A DNA stretch of 9,178 bases from Rickettsia endosymbiont of Diachasma alloeum (GTDB taxonomy: Bacteria; Pseudomonadota; Alphaproteobacteria; Rickettsiales; Rickettsiaceae): contig DYDT01000082.1 in the NCBI GenBank assembly GCA_020404485.1, positions 1 to 9,178 of the forward strand, read 5' to 3'. Below are positions 1 to 6,585 of the stretch, one piece after another. Position numbers and translations under genes: made by a program. The notes under the pieces were generated by a model. The model saw nothing but the letters and a program-made list of their open reading frames with translations. It did not search any database and had not been told where the DNA came from. Numbering within the stretch: position 1 is the first letter of the stretch; each line of letters begins with the position of its first letter.

Positions 1-1
1 A

Positions 2-90
2 GCCCATTTAATAACTAAGCTTGGGCCATATAAGAACTACCTAGAGGATAGAATAAAATCAGCTTACCCTGTAGTTTTACCCGGTACTGT
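2..90 (+). pseudogene. Internal fragment of a probable IS21-type transposase
   Basis: One + strand frame is open from base 2 and gives a peptide that includes KLGPYKNYLEDRIKSAYPVV followed by LPGT. This resembles the segment of IS21-family IstA transposases just after the helix-turn-helix region (a KLDPYK..I..RL pattern), which leads into the part of the enzyme before the DDE catalytic core. No start, stop or catalytic residue is visible, since the piece is cut by the window edge on the left and by the linker at 91 on the right. The frame stays open through the linker to about 240, but that continuation is repeat-derived and not transposase-like. The family call rests on a short remembered pattern, so it is moderate at best. 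The fragment may lie several kilobases from kdsD in the real genome. Confidence 0.45.
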
Positions 91-132
91 TCGTATAACT
101 TCGTATAATGTATGCTATACGAAGTTATTACG
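91..132. other. 454 Titanium paired-end linker containing a perfect loxP site (sequencing artefact)
   Basis: Positions 95-128 are an exact 34-bp loxP site: two 13-bp arms (95-107 and 116-128) around the 8-base spacer ATGTATGC. The identity does not stop at loxP: the flanking TCGT at 91-94 and TACG at 129-132 also match the 42-base circularisation linker used in Roche 454 Titanium mate-pair libraries, as I remember that sequence. A wild-type loxP or a cloning cassette would not be expected to carry these same flanks. The simplest reading is an untrimmed linker built into the assembly, so the bases on each side come from two ends of one library fragment and may be kilobases apart. An engineered loxP insertion is the less likely alternative. 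Confidence 0.93.
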
Positions 133-144
133 GGACATTTTTCA

Positions 145-187
145 ATCCACGCAACAATGTCTCCCGTGGTGGCATTATTGCATGGAT
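145..187. repeat. Imperfect palindromic intergenic repeat
   Basis: Arms at 145-159 and 173-187 pair with two mismatches in 15 positions around a 13-base loop. The left arm core (144-159) recurs as a direct repeat at 326-341 with one mismatch in 16. This fits a decayed member of the small palindromic repeats that are dispersed in Rickettsia intergenic DNA. No coding potential is visible. Confidence 0.6.
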
Positions 188-194
188 ACTAAGT

Positions 195-279
195 CGTCAT
201 TGCGAGCGAATGAAATGAGCGTGGCAATCCAGAAAAAATAATAAAAATGCTATAAGCTAGCACTTTTATACTGGATTGC
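195..279. repeat. Rickettsial GTCATTGCGAG-type palindromic repeat
   Basis: The left end carries GTCATTGCGAGCG (196-208) followed by GCAATCCAG (224-232), which pairs perfectly with CTGGATTGC (271-279). Inside this stem, 241-251 pairs with 259-269 with a single mismatch, so a long hairpin forms. The GTCATTGCGAG end also occurs in the repeat after birA (8827-8837), which marks both as the same broad family. The outer right end (CTCGCAATGAC) expected for a complete copy is not present here, so this copy is degraded. Confidence 0.7.
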
Positions 280-287
280 GTACGTAC

Positions 288-402
288 AATTACTTCGTAA
301 TTTCCTTAGCTCAGACGGAAAAACTAATCCACGTAACAATGCCATCACGGGATGGACAGGGAAAAATGATCCATGCAAGCAAACCTTACGCAGGAATGAC
401 AT
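288..402. repeat. Degenerate palindromic repeat remnants upstream of kdsD
   Basis: This stretch holds three recognisable scraps: a perfect 6-bp hairpin with a 3-base loop (288-293 with 297-302), a second copy of the ATCCACG-AACAATG arm (326-341), and an end motif GGAATGACAT (393-402) that is identical to 3228-3237 in the spacer before the phosphomutase gene. Together with the two repeats to its left it fills the 322-base gap before kdsD. I see no gene and no strong promoter here; a TAGAAT hexamer at 436-441 lacks a convincing -35 partner. Confidence 0.5.
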
Positions 403-454
403 AGAAAAACAGGAACAAAACAAAAAGTACTGATTTAGAATTAAATTTTTTACA

Positions 455-1414
455 ATGAACCCTATCAACAATTACGAAAATATTGCTAAAAGAGTAATTT
501 CTAGTGAAGCTAGTGCTTTAAAAAAGCTATCTGAACATATTCCTGAAGACTTCAACCAAATTGTAGAATTGTTGCTATCTTTTAAAGGACGGGTAGTTTT
601 AACTGGTATAGGTAAAAGTGGTTATATTGCAAAGAAAATAGCCTCAAGCTTTTCTTCAACTGGTATGCCAGCTTTTTATATACACCCAGCGGAAGCAAGC
701 CATGGGGATCTTGGGATGATTACTAAAGATGATTTAGTAATCATCCTTTCTAATTCTGGCGAAACTAAGGAATTATTTAACATCATTAAATATTGCAAAG
801 ATTTTTCTGTAAAAATTGTTGCAATGACAATGAATAAAAATTCTACTTTAGCTATAAATAGTGATTTCTTACTTATAGTGCCTGAATATTCAGAAGCTTC
901 AATAATTGGTGCTCCAACAGTTTCATCTTTAATAATGTTATCACTTGGCGATGCATTAATGACTGTTATACATGAAGTAAAAGGCTTTACCAAGGATGAT
1001 TTCAAGTCATATCATCCTGGCGGTAGCATAGGGGCTAATTTGACAGAGATTAAACATTTAATGCGTAGCGGTGATCAAATACCTTTAGTACACGAAGATA
1101 CACCTTTTGCTGAAACTATAATTGTTATGAATAAAAAACGCTTAGGTTGTACCTTAGTAATAGATAAAGCTAAAAATTTAGTAGGGGTTATAACAGATGG
1201 TGATTTACGTCGTCACATTAACGATGAAATTCACCTAAAAATAGCATCAGATATTATGACTAAAAACCCTGTATATATTTCATCTGAAATATTTGCAAAA
1301 GAAGTTTTAGACTTAATGAAAGCTAAAAATATTACTAATTTACCTATTGTTGACCATAATATCATTATAGGCATTACTCATATACATGATTTATTGCGAG
1401 CAGGAGTCAATTAG
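455..1414 (+). CDS. kdsD: Arabinose-5-phosphate isomerase, KdsD/KpsF family
   Basis: This cytosolic enzyme interconverts ribulose 5-phosphate and arabinose 5-phosphate, the first committed step to Kdo, the inner sugar of LPS. The 319-residue protein has the usual full-length layout: a sugar isomerase (SIS) domain at about 42-175 followed by two CBS domains (about 200-255 and 264-315). Visible SIS motifs are GIGKSG (51-56), HPAEASHGDLG (77-87), SNSGET (99-104), the EAS..GAPT stretch (147-155) and HPGGSIG (187-193). Many relatives have Cys where this protein has Ser in the EAS motif; other residues around it fit. The start at 455 leaves a normal N-terminus, though no clear ribosome-binding site precedes it. 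It is the first gene of the apparent kdsD-lptC-lptA-lptB operon. The gene for the Kdo-8-phosphate phosphatase, found between kdsD and lptC in E. coli, is absent at this position. Confidence 0.95.
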   Translation: MNPINNYENIAKRVISSEASALKKLSEHIPEDFNQIVELLLSFKGRVVLTGIGKSGYIAKKIASSFSSTGMPAFYIHPAEASHGDLGMITKDDLVIILSNSGETKELFNIIKYCKDFSVKIVAMTMNKNSTLAINSDFLLIVPEYSEASIIGAPTVSSLIMLSLGDALMTVIHEVKGFTKDDFKSYHPGGSIGANLTEIKHLMRSGDQIPLVHEDTPFAETIIVMNKKRLGCTLVIDKAKNLVGVITDGDLRRHINDEIHLKIASDIMTKNPVYISSEIFAKEVLDLMKAKNITNLPIVDHNIIIGITHIHDLLRAGVN

Positions 1415-1417
1415 TAT

Positions 1418-2011
1418 ATGCCCTCTTCTTATAAACGGCGAAAAAAATTTTGGAAATTTGCTTATTTCCTAATTATACTTGGAATTTTATATGCAGGATA
1501 TATATTAGTTAAAAGTAGTCACCCTACTGAAGAAAATAATACTAATATTATAGAAAAAGCTTCAGGAAAAAACCTTGATTTAAAATATAATATTATATTA
1601 AAAGATTCAGTTTTTGAGGGAGTAGATAAGAATTTAAATAGCTATCTAGTCAAAGCTGAGCAGGCTATAAAAGATTCAGATAACAAATATAAATTAGATA
1701 TAATAAACGGCACATATAACGTAAATCAAAACCAATCAGTTACTGTTTATGCAAAAGAAGGGTTTTTAAACGAAGAATCGCATATATTAGATTTAAAAAA
1801 TGATGTAAAATTTTATTTTGAAGATATGATATTTGACACTAATGATGCAAGAATTGATTTAATAAATAAAAGCATAATTAGCAACTCTCCTGCTACATTA
1901 TTTCATAAAAACTCTACTATTACTTCAGCTAGATTTAACACGCAAGACGACAATAATATTATAATTTTTAAAGGCAATGTCTACACAACTATTGATCTAT
2001 CGGATTATTAA
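1418..2011 (+). CDS. lptC: LPS export protein LptC (inner-membrane bitopic)
   Basis: LptC links the LptBFG transporter in the inner membrane to the periplasmic LptA bridge that carries LPS to the outer membrane. The 197-residue product has a basic N-terminus (YKRRKKFWK), one membrane segment at about 11-31, and a long periplasmic region rich in short beta-type stretches, as expected for a beta-jellyroll. Sequence motifs are weak, as is usual in this family, so the call rests on size, topology and position between kdsD and lptA. It starts three bases after the kdsD stop, with AGGAG at 1402-1406 as a reasonable ribosome-binding site. Its 3' end overlaps lptA by 35 bases. Confidence 0.85.
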   Translation: MPSSYKRRKKFWKFAYFLIILGILYAGYILVKSSHPTEENNTNIIEKASGKNLDLKYNIILKDSVFEGVDKNLNSYLVKAEQAIKDSDNKYKLDIINGTYNVNQNQSVTVYAKEGFLNEESHILDLKNDVKFYFEDMIFDTNDARIDLINKSIISNSPATLFHKNSTITSARFNTQDDNNIIIFKGNVYTTIDLSDY

Positions 2012-2432
2012 ACTTGTAATATTCTTTACTATTAGTATTTCAATATATGCTGATGATAAAGAAGTTTCAAACTTACATATTACATCTGATACTTTAATCA
2101 TTAATAGAGTTAAACAAAAGGCAGAATATCTTGGGAATGTCGTTGTTTATTTTGATAATGCGATACTTAGAACAGAAGAATTATATATTTTTTATAAAAC
2201 TGTAGATAATAAACAAACCATTGATTATATAGTTGTTCCAACTAAATTGAGTGTTGAGAAAAAAATAAATAATGAATTATTATTAGCAGATTCAGGAAAA
2301 TATTTTTTAGATAATAAACAACTCATTTTACTTGGGAATGTTGTATTAGAGCGTAATAATAATATTTTAAAAACTAATAAACTTATTTATTATGTAGATA
2401 TTATTAATAAAAATAATAAGAAAATAAATTAA
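1977..2432 (+). CDS. lptA: LPS transport periplasmic protein LptA (OstA-like)
   Basis: LptA polymerises or bridges across the periplasm to carry LPS from LptC to LptD. The 151-residue product begins with a signal peptide: a basic patch, a hydrophobic core at about 10-22 and a likely cleavage after A25 (SIYA|DD). The remainder shows the family pattern of repeated beta strands, including [20 protein letters not shown] (35-54) and a second round ending [12 protein letters not shown] (116-127). It is somewhat shorter than E. coli LptA. The ATG at 1977 lies inside lptC in another frame. An AAGG sits only two bases before it, too close for a normal ribosome-binding site, so translation may be coupled to lptC, or a TTG at 1992 may be used. 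Confidence 0.85.
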   Translation: MSTQLLIYRIIKLVIFFTISISIYADDKEVSNLHITSDTLIINRVKQKAEYLGNVVVYFDNAILRTEELYIFYKTVDNKQTIDYIVVPTKLSVEKKINNELLLADSGKYFLDNKQLILLGNVVLERNNNILKTNKLIYYVDIINKNNKKIN

Positions 2433-3155
2433 ATGGACAGCTTACAAGTTAAAAATATATCAAAATCCTATAAGAAGAGAACCATATTAAGCGATATATC
2501 TCTTAATGTAAAACAAGGCGAAATAGTTGGATTATTTGGTCCAAACGGAGCTGGTAAAACAACTTGTTTTAACATCATTATTGGCTTAATGAAAGCAGAT
2601 TCCGGACAGTTATTGTTAAATGATATTAATATAACTAATTTACCAATTTATTTAAGAGCAAGACTTGGTATTGGTTACCTTCTTCAAGAACCTTCAATTT
2701 TTCGAGGCTTATCGGTTGAAGATAATATTAAAGCTATAATTGAAATATCTGAAAATGATAAAGAAGTAATTGAGCAAAAAACGCATAATTTACTAGAAAA
2801 ATTTTCTATAATACATTTAAAAGATCTATCAGCTGCTAGCTTATCAGGGGGCGAAAGACGCAGGCTTGAGATTGCAAGATCCCTTGCAATAGAACCAAAA
2901 TTTATCATGCTTGATGAACCGCTTGCTGGTATTGATCCCCTAGCTATTTCCGATATCAAAAATCTAATTACTTACCTACGTGAATTTAATATAGGTATTC
3001 TAATTACTGATCATAACGTGCGTGATACTTTAGACATAGTTGACCGAGCATATGTTATTTTTGAAGGGAAAGTACTGCTAGAAGGGAGTGCTAAGGAAAT
3101 AGCAAATAGCAAGAAAGTTAAAGAAGTGTATTTAGGCGAGAGCTTTATTTTTTAA
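2433..3155 (+). CDS. lptB: LPS export ABC transporter ATPase LptB
   Basis: LptB is the cytosolic ATPase that powers LPS extraction from the inner membrane with LptF and LptG (not encoded in this window). The 240-residue protein contains all ABC motifs: Walker A GPNGAGKT (36-43), Q-loop Gln85, signature LSGGE (137-141), Walker B FIMLDE (157-162), the D-loop following it and switch His194 in ITDHN. GYLLQEPSIFRGLSVEDNI (81-99) and the ERRRLEIARSLA stretch are typical of LptB rather than of other ABC ATPases. The ATG follows the lptA stop with no gap, consistent with operon translation. Length matches the family. Confidence 0.97.
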   Translation: MDSLQVKNISKSYKKRTILSDISLNVKQGEIVGLFGPNGAGKTTCFNIIIGLMKADSGQLLLNDINITNLPIYLRARLGIGYLLQEPSIFRGLSVEDNIKAIIEISENDKEVIEQKTHNLLEKFSIIHLKDLSAASLSGGERRRLEIARSLAIEPKFIMLDEPLAGIDPLAISDIKNLITYLREFNIGILITDHNVRDTLDIVDRAYVIFEGKVLLEGSAKEIANSKKVKEVYLGESFIF

Positions 3156-3159
3156 TATA

Positions 3160-3241
3160 CTCGATGTCATCGATCCCGCTACAAGCACACGGTATGACAG
3201 CTAAAAATCTAGATTCCCGCTTTCGTGGGAATGACATCGAG
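3160..3241. repeat. Composite palindromic repeat between lptB and the phosphomutase gene
   Basis: A perfect 11-bp inverted repeat (CTCGATGTCAT at 3160-3170, ATGACATCGAG at 3231-3241) encloses two smaller units. One runs from GTCAT (3166-3170) to ATGAC (3194-3198) and contains CTACAAGCACACG (3179-3191), a 13-base exact match to the element inside birA (8293-8305). The other is a hairpin, ATTCCC (3213-3218) with GGGAAT (3227-3232). The structure lies just after lptB and could slow transcription, but no T-run follows it, so I do not call it a terminator. It is best read as rickettsial mobile palindromes piled together. Confidence 0.7.
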
Positions 3242-3278
3242 GACGTTTCCCGAACTGTATGTAACAAAGGCAAATTCT

Positions 3279-4655
3279 ATGGAAATCAACAAAGACATTT
3301 TTAGGGCTTATGACATAAGAGGTAATAGCCTTACCGATTTAACAGTAAAGGTAGCCTATAAGGTTGGTTTTTGCTTTGCAAAGATGACCATAAAAGATGG
3401 CAATAACAAGATCTGCGTCGGTATGGATGGTCGCCTTAGCTCCCCTGCTCTTTACAAACTCTTAGAAATAGGATTGGTTAATGGAGGAGCTGAGGTTATA
3501 AATATTGGTGTTGTCCCAAGTCCAGTTCTATATTTCGCTGATAAAAAATTTACACCAGCTGGTAGTATTATGGTTACTGGTTCACATAACCCTCGTGATG
3601 ATAACGGCTTTAAAATAATACAACATGGCAAATCTTTTTTTGGTTCTCAAATACAGGATTTATTAACAGAGATTTTAAATACTGATTGGAGTAATAATCC
3701 CCCTGAAATCAATATTGTAAACAAGAATAAAATCAATATTAGTGACAGATATATAAAAAATATTCTAGAAGCAGTAAATATTAACCTCAACCTAAAAGTA
3801 GCTTGGGATCCTGGTAATGGAGCAACGGGAAATATTGTTGAGGAGTTAAAAAATCATTTAAATAATGAAAACATTATCATTAATAGCAAGATCGACGGGA
3901 ATTTCCCAAGTCATCACCCCGACCCTACTAAGGCTGATAATTTACAAGAATTAATTAAACTAGTTAAAGAACAAAATTGTGATCTTGGTATAGCTTTTGA
4001 TGGCGATGGCGATAGAATTGGCATTGTAAGCTCAAGCGGCAAGATGTTATTTGGTGATCAAATTTTATGCATTTTTGCTGAGGATATTCTAAAAGAAAAC
4101 CCAAATGCTACTATAATACTTGATGTAAAAGCTAGCCAGCTCATAGCCGATAGAATCAAATCATATGACGGACAACCTATAATATGGCGAACTGGTCATC
4201 CATTTATTAAAAGTAAAATGGCCGAAGCAAAAGCTTTACTAGCCGGTGAAATGAGCGGGCATATATTCTTTGCCGATAAATATTTCGGTTTTGATGATGC
4301 AATCTATGCGGCATTAAGGTTTTTAGATTTATTAACTAGATCAAATAAAACTTTAGATGAAATAATATATGAGCTACCAAAAAGCTATAGCACACCGGAA
4401 ATTAAAATTTTTGTTCCTTCTGAATTAAAATTACAAATTATTGAAGAAATTAAAGAAAAATTACTAAAAAATAAAATAGAGTTTAATGATATTGATGGGG
4501 TGCGAGTAAATACGGAAGATGGGTGGTGGTTATTGCGTAGCTCTAATACTGAATCTGCTATTATTGCAAGAGCTGAGTCAAGTAATGCGAAAAAATTAGA
4601 AGAACTAAAAACAATGATTAATCAATTATTAAGCAAGTACGGACTTAATATTTAA
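3279..4655 (+). CDS. manB: Phosphomannomutase/phosphoglucomutase (alpha-D-phosphohexomutase family)
   Basis: The enzyme moves phosphate between the C6 and C1 hydroxyls of a hexose, feeding nucleotide-sugar synthesis for LPS or other surface sugars. From ATG 3279 the protein has 458 residues, normal for the PMM/PGM group. It has the four expected sites: phosphoserine loop VTGSHNP with Ser102, metal loop DGDGDR (241-246), sugar-binding GEMSGH (323-328) and phosphate-binding RSSNTES (420-426). The N-terminus IFRAYDIRG (7-15) is the usual beginning. The frame is open back to a GTG at 3225, but those 18 codons overlap the repeat and lack family similarity, while AAAGG (3266-3270) sits well before 3279. 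Substrate preference (mannose or glucose) cannot be read from the sequence, so the symbol is tentative. It abuts miaA. Confidence 0.92.
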   Translation: MEINKDIFRAYDIRGNSLTDLTVKVAYKVGFCFAKMTIKDGNNKICVGMDGRLSSPALYKLLEIGLVNGGAEVINIGVVPSPVLYFADKKFTPAGSIMVTGSHNPRDDNGFKIIQHGKSFFGSQIQDLLTEILNTDWSNNPPEINIVNKNKINISDRYIKNILEAVNINLNLKVAWDPGNGATGNIVEELKNHLNNENIIINSKIDGNFPSHHPDPTKADNLQELIKLVKEQNCDLGIAFDGDGDRIGIVSSSGKMLFGDQILCIFAEDILKENPNATIILDVKASQLIADRIKSYDGQPIIWRTGHPFIKSKMAEAKALLAGEMSGHIFFADKYFGFDDAIYAALRFLDLLTRSNKTLDEIIYELPKSYSTPEIKIFVPSELKLQIIEEIKEKLLKNKIEFNDIDGVRVNTEDGWWLLRSSNTESAIIARAESSNAKKLEELKTMINQLLSKYGLNI

Positions 4656-5606
4656 GTGCAAAAAAAAGAAATAATCATCTTATGCGGTCCTACTGCTAGC
4701 GGAAAATCTTACTTAGGTCACGCACTTGCTAAAGCGTGCGACGGGGAAATCATAAATATCGACTCAATGCAGGTTTATAAAGAAATTCCAATTATTACTG
4801 CCTCCCCTCCGGAAAACTATAAAAGCGAAATTCCTTATCATTTATATAACTTCTTGCCTATTACTGAAGATTTTTCGTTAGTAAAATATCTAAAACTTGC
4901 TTCAGAAAAAATAAATCAGATAGCCGCTAGTGACAATCTTCCTATATTAGTAGGTGGTACAGGATTATATATTAATTCTTTAGTTTTTGGATATAATAAT
5001 ATTCCTGATATATCTGACGATTTAAGACAGCAGGTAAGAAAGCTGCATAATGAAATAGGCAATATAGAACTACATAATAGACTTACAAAGCTTGATACTA
5101 TTGCTTCATCTAAAATTAATCAATCAGACACTCAAAGGCTAATTAGAGCTTATGAAGTAGTACTGCAAACTGGTAAATCTATTTTCTTTTTTCAAACTTT
5201 ACCAAAAGAACAAATCTTATATGAATTTAATTTTAAAATTATCTTCTTAAATCCTGAAAGAAAATTCTTATATAAAACAATTGATGAACGTTTAGCTAAT
5301 ATATTTAAAGATGGGGCAATAGATGAGATTGCTTTAATCAAAAAACAATTTAATTCTGAAAACTATCTAAACTTAAAAGCTGTAGGCATAAAAGAAATTT
5401 TGGCTTATCTAGAAAATAAACTAACTTTAAATGAGGCTCTAACCTTAGCTCAAACACGAACACGCAGGTATGCTAAAAGACAAATCACATGGTTTAAGCA
5501 TCAGATAAAAGAAAAAATAACTTTAGATTATTCTAACGAAGAAGAGTTTCTACAAATAACTCGAAAACTTTCTATTCTTATGGATTTGCCAAATAGCAAT
5601 AAATAA
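4656..5606 (+). CDS. miaA: tRNA dimethylallyltransferase MiaA
   Basis: MiaA transfers a dimethylallyl group from DMAPP to N6 of adenosine 37 in tRNAs that read codons starting with U, the first step to ms2i6A. The 316-residue protein shows the P-loop GPTASGKS (11-18), the [12 protein letters not shown] segment with Asp36 (catalytic in the family), GGTGLYI (100-106), the RLIRAYEV helix (161-168) and the C-terminal [15 protein letters not shown] region (267-281) that contacts tRNA. KAVGIKE (241-247) replaces the more usual GY-type motif. The start is GTG, immediately after the phosphomutase stop; the P-loop at residue 11 rules out a much later start. The 3' end overlaps the convergent membrane-protein gene by 57 bases. 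Confidence 0.95.
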   Translation: MQKKEIIILCGPTASGKSYLGHALAKACDGEIINIDSMQVYKEIPIITASPPENYKSEIPYHLYNFLPITEDFSLVKYLKLASEKINQIAASDNLPILVGGTGLYINSLVFGYNNIPDISDDLRQQVRKLHNEIGNIELHNRLTKLDTIASSKINQSDTQRLIRAYEVVLQTGKSIFFFQTLPKEQILYEFNFKIIFLNPERKFLYKTIDERLANIFKDGAIDEIALIKKQFNSENYLNLKAVGIKEILAYLENKLTLNEALTLAQTRTRRYAKRQITWFKHQIKEKITLDYSNEEEFLQITRKLSILMDLPNSNK

Positions 5607-6425
5607 TAGACCAGTGGTAAATATTTGAAGTATTTGCAATGTTATGCCTAATACTGGTATAAAAGGAACAGCTGGTTGCAGTAATATAGGCACTCCACTT
5701 GAAAACATTACTAATCTTGTAGCATCTTGTACTGAAACACTATTAAATAATAATTTTAATGCAACACATACTAATAATATTATAATACTTCTTTCCAAAA
5801 AGAATGTTACGAAACAAAATAATATAATAGCTGGCATACCAAGATAAATAAATAAATTTGGTAAATACATTAGGTTATCGGCGAAATATTTTTTTATTAT
5901 TTGAGGGGTTAAATTCATCTCATTTTGATCAAATAAAGTTGAGTAATTAATGGTACGAGGAAAGCTTTTTTTAGTATTATCTATTGCAAAATTTATCGTA
6001 AGTTTATCTGCTTCAATTATGAAAGGTATCTTGCTTTTTTCTCTAATTGAAACTTGATTTGTTGTATCAATAACAGCTACTTTATCGTTATTCTTATTAT
6101 ATAAATAAATAGGTTCTTCATCTTTTACAGAAATTCGTGAATTAGCATATTGCATTTCCGGTAATTGATTGATGATATATTCAATATTATCGGTAGTTTT
6201 TGTCTGTTTTGTTCCGTTAAAGCTATCTTTCAAGGTTATTAAATAATTTAATATAAAGATACAATAAATTATTGCCGGAATAAAAGACACAATAAATAAA
6301 TATCTTATTCCGTAACCATGATATTTTTGATATATGTCTTTATAGAACTCTATAGAGCTAATTGATAGACGTAACTGGCGGAGTAATGTATTTAGTCCTC
6401 CTAATATATATGATAATAAATACAT
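5550..6425 (-). CDS. Membrane protein of the DUF1189 type, function unknown
   Basis: The 291-residue product has a short cytosolic N-terminus containing [18 protein letters not shown] (27-44), a membrane segment at about 42-63, a soluble stretch of about 130 residues that should lie outside the membrane (with [20 protein letters not shown] at 88-107), and a C-terminal hydrophobic region with about four segments (191-210, 213-230, 238-258, 260-280). This architecture, with one segment, a beta-rich extracytoplasmic domain and a multi-pass end, matches what I recall of the DUF1189 family, whose role is unknown. Its last 57 bases overlap miaA on the opposite strand, so the two genes converge. Its start lies 160 bases from the divergent nuoN. 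The family call is from memory of the pattern and is less certain than the gene itself. Confidence 0.8.
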   Translation of the reverse strand: MYLLSYILGGLNTLLRQLRLSISSIEFYKDIYQKYHGYGIRYLFIVSFIPAIIYCIFILNYLITLKDSFNGTKQTKTTDNIEYIINQLPEMQYANSRISVKDEEPIYLYNKNNDKVAVIDTTNQVSIREKSKIPFIIEADKLTINFAIDNTKKSFPRTINYSTLFDQNEMNLTPQIIKKYFADNLMYLPNLFIYLGMPAIILFCFVTFFLERSIIILLVCVALKLLFNSVSVQDATRLVMFSSGVPILLQPAVPFIPVLGITLQILQIFTTGLLFIAIWQIHKNRKFSSYL

Positions 6426-6527
6426 TATTTTATTAAACTTTTATACATAAACAGCAGTAATATAGCGTATAATTATAGAAAATTGCAAATTTTTAGTGCA
6501 TTAAACTCTAATTTATATATAAGTTTA

Positions 6528-6556
6528 TTGATAAAAAATTATTTATTTACTAATAT
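6528..6556 (+). promoter_or_regulatory. Candidate sigma70-type promoter for nuoN-birA
   Basis: TTGATA (6528-6533, five of six consensus positions) and TAATAT (6551-6556, four of six) are separated by 17 bases, and the expected start site leaves a 5' leader of about 23 bases before nuoN. It lies in the spacer between the divergent membrane-protein gene and nuoN, where a promoter is required. In DNA this AT-rich, chance matches are common, so this is a candidate only. Confidence 0.4.
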
Positions 6557-6585
6557 TTATATTTCGATAACAACATTAATTTTAT

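Noticed and set aside
95..128. loxP as a natural or engineered site-specific recombination site
   Set aside because: The match extends to the full 42-base 454 linker (91-132), and no recombinase gene, marker or vector backbone is present in the window.
250..471. 73-codon - strand ORF over the kdsD leader
   Set aside because: It is composed of repeat sequence and overlaps the kdsD start; its peptide shows no family features.
676..1005. 109-codon - strand ORF inside kdsD
   Set aside because: It is a shadow of a clearly conserved gene on the other strand, with no support of its own.
2684..2959. 91-codon - strand ORF inside lptB
   Set aside because: It is antisense to ABC ATPase motifs and has no recognisable domain or start signal.
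3160..3241. Rho-independent terminator after lptB
   Set aside because: A strong inverted repeat exists, but no T-run follows, and the sequence matches dispersed repeats.
5644..5847. 67-codon + strand ORF antisense to the DUF1189-type gene
   Set aside because: It is a shadow of the longer - strand gene, whose membrane topology is coherent.
6468..6477. TATAAT on + (6468-6473) and on - (6472-6477) as divergent promoters
   Set aside because: Neither has a convincing -35 element at 16-18 bases; in such AT-rich DNA the hexamer alone is weak evidence.
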